Of a stretch of 5,351 nucleotides of DNA, positions 1-4,828 are shown piece by piece (the stretch's first letter is position 1; each line of letters starts with the position of its first letter). Made by a program: the position numbers and the translations under genes. Under the pieces are notes generated by a model, which was not told the origin of the DNA, did no database searches, and saw nothing but the letters and a program-made list of their open reading frames with translations. This DNA is from Gammaproteobacteria bacterium (GTDB taxonomy: Bacteria > Pseudomonadota > Gammaproteobacteria > Steroidobacterales > Rariloculaceae): assembly GCA_004357505.1 (NCBI GenBank), contig SMWC01000143.1, positions 1 to 5,351 on the forward strand. The letters run 5' to 3'.

Positions 1-89
1 CCATCCGCTTGGGTCGTCGGCGGCTCGGACGTACAGCCGAGCAGTAGTGATGTACAGAAGAGCAATCCTTGAATCAGCGGCTTCATCAT
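1..89 (-). CDS. Lipoprotein, N-terminal fragment (continues past left edge)
   Basis: Reading leftward from 89, the minus strand gives ATG ATG AAG CCG and stays open to the window edge (29 complete codons). The peptide starts MMKPL, has a hydrophobic stretch at about residues 5-17, and then a lipobox LLGC with Cys19, followed by TSEPP. This is a textbook signal-peptidase II site. Thr rather than Asp at position +2 would favour outer-membrane sorting by the usual enterobacterial rule. The start overlaps the stop of the upstream exporter gene as ATGA (89-86), and an AGGA lies about 6 bases upstream inside that gene, so translation is probably coupled and the gene belongs to the same operon. Nothing of the mature domain is visible beyond a short Pro/Thr-rich linker, so its function (binding protein, enzyme or other) is unknown. 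The second ATG (86-84) is an equally possible start. Confidence 0.72.
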   Translation of the reverse strand, partial: MMKPLIQGLLFCTSLLLGCTSEPPTTQAD

Positions 90-880
90 CTCATTCCTAG
101 CAAGCCGAACACTCCGTCCCAGATTAGTTTGAGCCCGACTACGAAGATAGCCGTCAGAATGATCGTGAAAAACATATCTTCTCGTAGGCGACGGTTGATC
201 CATACGCCGAGATATACGCCTACTGGCGCCAGCGGCAGCAATACGAGAGACACGGACAGGTTGGTCATTGAAAGTTGGCCCAGCATCCCATACGGAATGA
301 GTTTTATCGCATTGACCGACGCGAAAAATATCACGCTTGTGCCCGTATAAATCTCCTTGCTCAGCCCTTGGGGAAGCATGTAGACCTGGTAAGGCGGTGA
401 GCCGGCATGGGCGAGAAAACTCGTGAAGCCCGCGCACGTTCCCCAAAAAGCCCCCAGGATTTTATTTGGCGCTCGTCGCCGTGGCGCGGTGGCTGAGGCA
501 GATTTCGCTGCTCGGCGCAGGCCCCTCCAGCGGTGAACTGTAAAGACGATGGCGATGATACCGACGAGTAGCCGGACGAACTCTTCATTCACCCATCTCG
601 CAGTCAGCCCGCCGATCGTAATACCGACAATCGCCGCAGGTATCAAGAGTGCGAGATTCTTACCGTCCCAGCGTTTCCGATAGACCCAGATACTCATGAA
701 GTCCATGGGGATCATGATCGGTAACATGATGCCTGCGGCCTGAATCGGTGAAATGACCAGAGACATCAGCGGGACCGCGAGCAGGGCGATTCCGCCGAAG
801 CCACCCTTCGAGATACCGGTAATCATTACAGCGACAACGGCTATGATCGCGAATAGAGGGTCGGATAGGAGTTCCGGCAT
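86..880 (-). CDS. TauE/SafE family membrane exporter (probable anion permease)
   Basis: A 264-residue, highly hydrophobic protein of the length usual for TauE/SafE permeases (about 250-270). It shows the two-repeat layout of the family: the first half has SKGGFGG at residues 24-30 in the first membrane segment, and the second half has GFTSFLAHAGSPP at 151-163. The halves are joined by a basic, presumably cytoplasmic loop (about 117-140, rich in Arg and Lys). About eight membrane segments can be traced by eye. Family members are linked to export of sulfite, sulfoacetate or other small anions from the cytoplasm, but most are assigned by homology only, so the substrate here is open. The start lies 42 bases after the dehydrogenase stop with only a weak ribosome binding site, which fits co-transcription with it. 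Its stop overlaps the lipoprotein start by four bases. Confidence 0.9.
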   Translation of the reverse strand: MPELLSDPLFAIIAVVAVMITGISKGGFGGIALLAVPLMSLVISPIQAAGIMLPIMIPMDFMSIWVYRKRWDGKNLALLIPAAIVGITIGGLTARWVNEEFVRLLVGIIAIVFTVHRWRGLRRAAKSASATAPRRRAPNKILGAFWGTCAGFTSFLAHAGSPPYQVYMLPQGLSKEIYTGTSVIFFASVNAIKLIPYGMLGQLSMTNLSVSLVLLPLAPVGVYLGVWINRRLREDMFFTIILTAIFVVGLKLIWDGVFGLLGMR

Positions 881-922
881 CAGGACCGCTCAAGTGAAAG
901 GATTGAAAATAAGGCGAGTCGC

Positions 923-1804
923 TTATTCGAGGCCGCTCGCGCGAGCCTGTTCTCGTGCCATGACGGCCCAATCGCACTCACCGTCACCGTGAGCGACGGC
1001 ACCAAGAAGTCGGTCGCGCATGACGTTGCAGCTTGGCAAGGGCACGCCGACTGCTTCGCCCGCAGCCAGGGCCAGGTTGGCGTCTTTTATTCCGATCTGT
1101 ACGGAGGCTCCCACTTTGTCGTAGGCTTCATCGACAATGATCTGGCCGTAGACTTCATAGGCCGGGGCACCGAACAATCCTTTCGTCAGCACCTGGTGGA
1201 AGAGCGACGGCTCCACACCGTATTTTCTAATCAGCGACATGCCTTCGCCAATGACCTCGATCGCACAGCCGAGAACGAAGTTGTGGGCAATTTTCACCGC
1301 TGTGGCTGCTTGAGGTTCAGCGCCGGCTACAAAGGTTTGCTTCCCGAGAACATCGAACAAGGGCTGTAGATTTCGAAGAATCTCGGCCGGTCCGCCGGGA
1401 ACAATACTGAGTTGACCGGCAGCTGCGAGGTCCGGGCGGCCGAGAACGTGTCCCGCCACGAGGATCTGCCCCGCTTCTTCATGCGCCTGCGTGAGCCTGC
1501 GAATAATCTCGATGCCGTGGGTGCCCATCGGCATGTGAATCGCACCCTTCGGTAAGCAGTCCAATAGACCGCCAGCCGAGAACACCAGGCTCTCCAGCGC
1601 CGCGTCGTGAGGCAGCATATCGATCACAACCTCTCTGTCGGCAGCCGCTTCTGCGACGGATGTGGCCACGGTGGCGCCTGCCTGCCCAAGCGCTGTCAGT
1701 AGCTTGGGGATTTGGTCGTAAATAACGAGGTCGTGTCCGGCACCGAGAATGCGTCCAGCCATTCCCTGGCCCATACGGCCAAGACCGATGAAACCAACTT
1801 TCAT
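923..1804 (-). CDS. NAD(P)-dependent oxidoreductase, beta-hydroxyacid dehydrogenase (HIBADH-like) family
   Basis: A 293-residue protein of the size usual for 3-hydroxyisobutyrate dehydrogenase, tartronate semialdehyde reductase and relatives. The N-terminal Rossmann fold opens with GLGRMG at residues 7-12 for dinucleotide binding; the acidic Asp30 at the end of the second strand hints at NAD rather than NADP. The C-terminal helical domain holds the expected catalytic lysine (Lys171 in VKIAHNF, with Asn175) and the conserved Lys240-Asp241 pair. The substrate loop is not the classic DAPVSGG but reads GHVLGRPDLAAAG (118-130), a variant seen in a broad group of uncharacterised family members. It should act in the cytoplasm on a beta-hydroxy acid or the matching semialdehyde; the substrate is not predictable. 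The start is supported by a strong AAGGAGA site (1817-1811) seven bases upstream. It is flanked by the regulator gene (92-base gap) and the exporter gene (42-base gap) on the same strand. Confidence 0.9.
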   Translation of the reverse strand: MKVGFIGLGRMGQGMAGRILGAGHDLVIYDQIPKLLTALGQAGATVATSVAEAAADREVVIDMLPHDAALESLVFSAGGLLDCLPKGAIHMPMGTHGIEIIRRLTQAHEEAGQILVAGHVLGRPDLAAAGQLSIVPGGPAEILRNLQPLFDVLGKQTFVAGAEPQAATAVKIAHNFVLGCAIEVIGEGMSLIRKYGVEPSLFHQVLTKGLFGAPAYEVYGQIIVDEAYDKVGASVQIGIKDANLALAAGEAVGVPLPSCNVMRDRLLGAVAHGDGECDWAVMAREQARASGLE

Positions 1805-1810
1805 ACGGAG

Positions 1811-1817
1811 TCTCCTT
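1811..1817 (-). promoter_or_regulatory. Ribosome binding site of the oxidoreductase gene
   Basis: AAGGAGA on the minus strand, six bases before the ATG at 1804. It is the strongest site in the minus-strand operon and fixes the start, which is directly followed by the Rossmann glycine motif. Confidence 0.8.
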
Positions 1818-1823
1818 AAGACT

Positions 1824-1857
1824 GTTTATTGAGTTAGTGGCTGTGAGAGTTTATTGA
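1824..1857. repeat. Pair of 9-bp direct repeats between regulator and oxidoreductase genes
   Basis: GTTTATTGA occurs at 1824-1832 and again at 1849-1857, 25 bases apart start to start (TCAATAAAC on the coding strand). Both lie in the 92-base gap before the oxidoreductase gene, just upstream of its ribosome binding site. They could be half-sites for a regulator or part of an AT-rich internal promoter. No function can be shown from the sequence, and chance is possible for AT-rich 9-mers. Confidence 0.4.
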
Positions 1858-1880
1858 TTGCCCATGCTGCGATTCTATGG

Positions 1881-1896
1881 CGACACGGTGGTGTCG
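1881..1896 (-). other. Perfect 6-bp hairpin just after the regulator stop codon
   Basis: Arms CGACAC (1881-1886) and GTGTCG (1891-1896) enclose a four-base loop. The hairpin abuts the regulator's stop codon (1899-1897). No T-run follows on the minus strand, so it is not a typical intrinsic terminator. It may lower read-through, guide mRNA processing or stabilise the upstream message between the regulator and the oxidoreductase gene. Confidence 0.45.
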
Positions 1897-2595
1897 TCAC
1901 GTCAGGGCACCGCTCGACATGACGACGTCTGCAGTCACGTTGAAATGAGCGGTAAGCGACTCGACGGCGCGATCGGCGTCGCGATCGAGCACCGCATCCC
2001 GAATTGCCTGGTGTTCATCGTTTTCGTGGCGCTCCCGGTAGGCGACCACGGCAGTCAGATTTCGATAGCGCAGCGTCTTTTCTTGCAATTGCGCGCAATA
2101 GTCGAGCAAGAGGCTCGAGTTGCAGGCGGAGATTAACGCGAGATGGTACCGACGATGTAACGCCTCCCAGTCGGTATTCGCATTGAACGATTCCTCGTCA
2201 GTTGGACGCGGTGCGCGCGCAAGACGGTAGTAAGCGAGCACCACTTGCTCCTCCCAGGACTCCTCGCCAAGACGGATAGATTCTCGCAGTGCTATCTCCT
2301 CCAGCCAGCAGCGGGTTCGGACGAGTTCCATCAATTCCTTTGAGCTTGCCGACGAGACTCTAAAGCCTCTGTTCTCCTCGCGAATCACCATCCCGTTTGC
2401 CGAGAGACGATTGAGAGCCTCGCGCAGGGGACTGTTGCCGACCTCGTATTGATCCTTCAATGCCTGCAGGCGTAATTTGCGCCCGGGTTCCAGCTCCCCC
2501 TTCAGGATGTCCTCCAGGAGCTTGTGATAAACCATCGATGCCAGGGTTTCACCACCGCTCGTTGGCTGCTGCGCCTCAATGCTGGTCTTGTTCAT
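1897..2595 (-). CDS. GntR family transcriptional regulator with FCD ligand-binding domain
   Basis: A 232-residue DNA-binding protein of normal length for the FadR/FCD subfamily. The winged helix-turn-helix spans about residues 16-82, with the typical run ILKGELEPG (30-38), LKDQYEVGNSPLREALNRL as the recognition part (46-64), and a wing ending in GFRV (77-80). The helical FCD effector domain covers about 86-222. Metal/ligand-site residues are visible as His147 and His151 (LHRRYH), His195 (NDEHQAI) and His217 (TAHF). The first position, usually Asp in FCD proteins, is His here, a pattern found in CsiR-like members. Such proteins usually repress nearby catabolic and transport genes until a carboxylate inducer binds. 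Its place at the head of the oxidoreductase-exporter genes and divergent from the MFS gene suggests that it controls both units and itself. The ribosome binding site is weak. Confidence 0.92.
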   Translation of the reverse strand: MNKTSIEAQQPTSGGETLASMVYHKLLEDILKGELEPGRKLRLQALKDQYEVGNSPLREALNRLSANGMVIREENRGFRVSSASSKELMELVRTRCWLEEIALRESIRLGEESWEEQVVLAYYRLARAPRPTDEESFNANTDWEALHRRYHLALISACNSSLLLDYCAQLQEKTLRYRNLTAVVAYRERHENDEHQAIRDAVLDRDADRAVESLTAHFNVTADVVMSSGALT

Positions 2596-2673
2596 CCTTT
2601 TTTATTGCCCCGTTTTATCGATGAAGGTCGGCGATAGCGTTAATAATCGGAGAAATCGCTTTATTCGCGGACA

Positions 2674-2689
2674 AGCGTCAGTATACGCT
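2674..2689. promoter_or_regulatory. Candidate operator over the regulator's -10 element
   Basis: An inverted repeat with arms AGCGT (2674-2678) and ACGCT (2685-2689) around six bases. On the minus strand it contains TATACT (2685-2680), five of six matches to the -10 consensus, about 85 bases upstream of the regulator's start. No strong -35 was seen. A dyad covering the -10 of a GntR gene that lies divergent from a transporter is the expected place for an autoregulatory site, but the core does not match one known FCD operator consensus. Confidence 0.45.
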
Positions 2690-2710
2690 CGGATCAGCAT
2701 TTGCGGAAGG

Positions 2711-2742
2711 AAAAACGGGCTAAGTCCAGGACTAGCCTTTTT
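2711..2742. terminator. Symmetric, bidirectional intrinsic-terminator-like hairpin
   Basis: GGCT (2718-2721) and AGTCC (2723-2727) pair with GGACT (2729-2733) and AGCC (2734-2737), leaving one bulged A and a small apical loop. The stem is flanked by AAAAA (2711-2715) and TTTTT (2738-2742), so both strands show a stem followed by a T-run. It sits about 115 bases upstream of the regulator and about 217 bases upstream of the MFS start, inside a divergent intergenic region where no gene ends. It could be an attenuator for a longer leader, an insulator between the two units, or the end of a small RNA. Confidence 0.6.
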
Positions 2743-2836
2743 ATCCGGAGGTGATTTCGTTAAAATTTTTGCCAAAGAAAATCTATCGAGATCCTGTTTG
2801 GCACGGGAAGCAGCTGAATCGCGGGTTATCATCGGT

Positions 2837-2862
2837 CTTAGCCGCTAAGTTACCGGCCGGTA
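2837..2862. repeat. Two adjacent inverted repeats in the MFS upstream region
   Basis: CTTAG (2837-2841) and CTAAG (2845-2849) form a 5-bp stem with a three-base loop. Directly after it is TACCGGCCGGTA (2851-2862), a perfect 12-bp palindrome. The palindrome could be a protein-binding dyad; together they could fold in a leader RNA if transcription starts upstream. No known riboswitch class was recognised. Confidence 0.45.
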
Positions 2863-2895
2863 TGGCAGGAATCCAGGGAGGCATGCCGTACACTT

Positions 2896-2909
2896 GTCCG
2901 GATGCGGAC
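2896..2909. repeat. Short inverted repeat upstream of the MFS gene
   Basis: Arms GTCCG (2896-2900) and CGGAC (2905-2909) flank a four-base loop, about 50 bases before the MFS start. A further 8-bp palindrome GGCATGCC lies at 2880-2887. Each could be a hairpin or a regulator site; no T-run follows. Confidence 0.35.
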
Positions 2910-2946
2910 TTGCGGTGCCGTAGGTATCCAAGCAAATCTCTTATCC

Positions 2947-2960
2947 AGAGGAAAAAAAAA
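2947..2960 (+). promoter_or_regulatory. MFS ribosome binding site with A9 tract to the start codon
   Basis: AGAGG (2947-2951) is followed by nine A residues (2952-2960), the last being the A of the ATG. The spacing of eight bases is good and supports the chosen start. The homopolymer makes up the whole spacer, so slippage would change the spacing between binding site and start. Confidence 0.75.
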
Positions 2961-4186
2961 TGAGCGAAGCAGCACAACCCAGTCAGCAGACCCCCGAACA
3001 TCCCGGCGCCCGAAACCTCGCAATCGCCATGTTTGGCCTACTGCTTGTTACCTACACATTGATGGTGGCCGATCGCTTCCTCGTCAGTATGCTCGCGACC
3101 GATATTCGTGGAGCACTCGATCTGTCGTTACCTAATATGTTGACGCTCACGACCATGTTTACCCTTGGTCTTGGTATTGCGGGATTACCCGCCGCCGCAC
3201 TCATTCAACGATATTCAAGAAAGGCCGTTCTGCTCACAGGAGTCGTACTGCTCTCCTGTGCCACCTTACTCTTCACACAAGCCGTCGGTTTCAAGAGCAT
3301 GTTCGTGTTTATTGTCCTACAAGGTGTAGGCATGTCTTTCCTGGCAACCAGTATGTTCGCGCTGTCAACCAGTTATTTCGCCTCGAATCGCGTCGCAGCT
3401 TTGGGTTTCGTCAACCTTTGCTTTGCGCTTGGCTCATTGTTAGGTCACTGGATCATCGGTGAGTTACGAGACGCTATTGGCAGTTGGGAAGCACCGATGC
3501 TGATCTTCGGTTTTACCGGTCTTGCCTTTGCAGCCGCCATTTTGCTCACGGTGCGCCCCTGGTTTAGCGAGGTTACGCCCGCTGCGAAGCATGTGGTTGA
3601 CAGTGGTGGCGCGGACACGCTGAAGAACCACAACACAATCCTTCTAACAATAATGAGCGGCTTATACGGGATGGTAATTTATGGCTTCCTGGGTACCTAT
3701 CCTACTTACATGCGTGAGGTTCTGGAGCTAACGGCTGCGAATGTGGGTGCGGTCATGTTGTGGTTCGGCGTTGGCGGGCTGACTTCCTATTATGGCGGCA
3801 AGCTGGGTGATAAATTCTCACAGAAATCAGTTATCTGTAGTTGCTCGTTAGTGCTCGGGGCAACGACTTATTTTCTTTTTATGACAGACCTGAGCGTATT
3901 CACATATAAACTAATGGCAACCTCCGTCGGCATTTTCGGTGCAGCAATCGTCTATACCAATCTTGCCGGTGGTCACGTCAAGTCACTTCGCCGTAGCATG
4001 ACAGGTCTAGGTTCCGGCATGTTTGTTACGAGCGTCTATGGCGGTGCCTCCTTGGCTGGATACACGATGGGTTTGCTCGTCGAAAACCGGAGCTGGGAGT
4101 TTGCCGGCCAAATTCAAATGACGCTGCTCTGTGTGATTATTGCGGTACTCGCTCTCGGGCTGCGAACGGACCAGATGTCGAAGTAG
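2960..4186 (+). CDS. Major facilitator superfamily (MFS) transporter
   Basis: A 408-residue inner-membrane protein with about 12 hydrophobic segments, a length normal for MFS carriers. A short polar N-terminus (1-18) leads into TM1, which ends with the Asp38-Arg39 pair, followed by a loop and DLSLPN, a layout seen in organic-anion and related MFS symporters. The loop after TM2, which usually holds motif A (GxLxDRxGRK), reads ALIQRYSRK (80-88), lacking the conserved Gly and Asp. The equivalent C-half loop keeps a good copy, GGKLGDKFSQK (279-289). It probably takes up the substrate handled by the divergent operon; the substrate itself cannot be called. It is divergent from the GntR gene and separated from it by a regulated-looking region. 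The only gene-like sequence following on the same strand is the pseudogene 73 bases downstream, so it is likely a single-gene unit. Confidence 0.92.
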   Translation: MSEAAQPSQQTPEHPGARNLAIAMFGLLLVTYTLMVADRFLVSMLATDIRGALDLSLPNMLTLTTMFTLGLGIAGLPAAALIQRYSRKAVLLTGVVLLSCATLLFTQAVGFKSMFVFIVLQGVGMSFLATSMFALSTSYFASNRVAALGFVNLCFALGSLLGHWIIGELRDAIGSWEAPMLIFGFTGLAFAAAILLTVRPWFSEVTPAAKHVVDSGGADTLKNHNTILLTIMSGLYGMVIYGFLGTYPTYMREVLELTAANVGAVMLWFGVGGLTSYYGGKLGDKFSQKSVICSCSLVLGATTYFLFMTDLSVFTYKLMATSVGIFGAAIVYTNLAGGHVKSLRRSMTGLGSGMFVTSVYGGASLAGYTMGLLVENRSWEFAGQIQMTLLCVIIAVLALGLRTDQMSK

Positions 4187-4191
4187 ATCTG

Positions 4192-4207
4192 GATAGGAAT
4201 TTCTATC
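4192..4207. repeat. Near-perfect 16-bp inverted repeat after the MFS gene
   Basis: GATAG (4192-4196) pairs with CTATC (4203-4207), and the inner bases also pair except for one G-T position. It lies six bases after the MFS stop and has no T-run, so a terminator role is doubtful. A binding site for the downstream promoter is another option. Confidence 0.4.
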
Positions 4208-4259
4208 GCGTTGTCGGGATTCTGAACTAACCAAAGCTACTATTGTATCGGAGCGAACT

Positions 4260-4793
4260 ATGCCGTATCGCTATTTGGGTCGTTCAGTTATTGCTATTCT
4301 AATCGCCGGTATCGCGCCGCTCAGCGCACATCATTCATCGGCACCGATCAATCGAAACGGCGACTTGATAGAACTCGGGCTAACGGATGCCGAACAGTTC
4401 GAAGTTTATGCGGAAGCGACCGGCGATCGACCGCAGTATCTCGACAACGGTCACCGAACTTGAGCGGTGCTTGGGATGGATATGGTTCGCACGATTCACT
4501 TAGAACTCGCGGAGCACCCGCAGAACATCACGTCGAGTACGGAGGGACACTCACCGAACACCATTATCCCGATCCAGGAGATCATGCACAGCGCCCAGAT
4601 GCATGTCGTGGAACGATATCGTTACGACAGCGAGGGTCAGCGGCTGTTCCGGTCTTACATCGTGGAGGATCCGCTGTACTTCGTCAGTACGTACGCTAAT
4701 GAGGACATGATGGGCATTTCCGCCAAGCCCTGGGAGTCGTACGGCTGTCTCGAGTTCGCAGGCGACAACAACCGGCGTCTCGAAGACCGGTAA
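4260..4793 (+). pseudogene. Decayed secreted protein of the AHHS-signal family (in-frame stop, core deletion)
   Basis: GGAG (4250-4253) six bases before the ATG and a signal peptide (residues 1-23, hydrophobic core about 9-20, ending LSA before HHSSAP) show a once-functional secreted protein. The AHHS start recalls DUF6152-type exported proteins (recalled, not searched). Codon 68 is TGA (4461-4463), and the same frame then runs on to a TAA at 4791-4793. The second part aligns with the convergent neighbour: DMVRTIHL to DVVRTIYI, VVERY to VDERF, then DPLYF to DPVTF and a final Y-x-C. Between VRTI and the ER pair it is 16 residues shorter (38 against 54), which removes the GHW...TLVV core right after STEGHS. 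The N-terminal part also seems shortened and lacks the C-x-x-PGMP motif. A short translated remnant (67 residues) or a restart at GTG 4467 is possible, but loss of function is more likely. Confidence 0.7.
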
Positions 4794-4808
4794 GCGACCA
4801 CGACACTT

Positions 4809-4828
4809 TGACGGGATCTGGCCCGTTA
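4809..4828. terminator. Hairpin between the convergent genes (possible weak terminator)
   Basis: ACGGG (4811-4815) pairs with CCCGT (4822-4826) around a six-base loop, and a G-U and a T-A pair extend the stem to seven. It sits in the 32-base gap between two convergent frames and touches the stop codon of the minus-strand gene. There is no T-run on either side, so intrinsic termination would be weak. Confidence 0.35.

Larger units (their letters stand above)
2596..2959. other. 364-base divergent intergenic region between regulator and MFS genes
   Basis: No convincing gene was found here on either strand; the short open frames lack proper start signals and family resemblance. The region is AT-richer than its flanks near the regulator. 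From left to right it contains the regulator's leader and -10 element with an overlapping inverted repeat, a symmetric terminator-like hairpin, a 9-base match to the 16S anti-Shine-Dalgarno complement (GGAGGTGAT, 2747-2755) with no start codon behind it, several inverted repeats at 2837-2909, and the MFS ribosome binding site. A -10-like TAAAAT lies at 2761-2766 on the plus strand, but no good -35 accompanies it, so the MFS promoter is not assigned. Confidence 0.7.

Noticed and set aside
660..977. 105-codon open frame on the minus strand in another frame
   Set aside because: It overlaps both the exporter N-terminus and the oxidoreductase C-terminus and has low-complexity Arg/His/Asp composition typical of a frame shadow.
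989..1369. 126-codon open frame on the plus strand
   Set aside because: It is antisense to the well-supported oxidoreductase gene, resembles no family, and has no convincing start signals; it is a shadow of GC-biased codons.
2602..2832. 76-codon minus-strand frame in the divergent intergenic region
   Set aside because: It runs through the terminator hairpin and the putative regulator promoter and shows no family resemblance.
2751..2963. 70-codon frame whose TGA overlaps the MFS ATG, behind GGAGGTGAT
   Set aside because: The ATGA overlap suggests coupling, but the GTG start lies within the Shine-Dalgarno match itself, and the peptide has no recognisable domain; a search for conservation would be needed to revive it.
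4461..4463. In-frame TGA read as selenocysteine
   Set aside because: No SECIS-like hairpin was evident directly after it, the neighbouring homologue has no Cys at an equivalent place, and the gene also lacks core residues, so decay explains it better.
4460..4699. 79-codon plus-strand frame overlapping the pseudogene
   Set aside because: The homologous motifs VRTI, VERY and DPLYF lie in the other frame; this one is out of frame and unlike any family.
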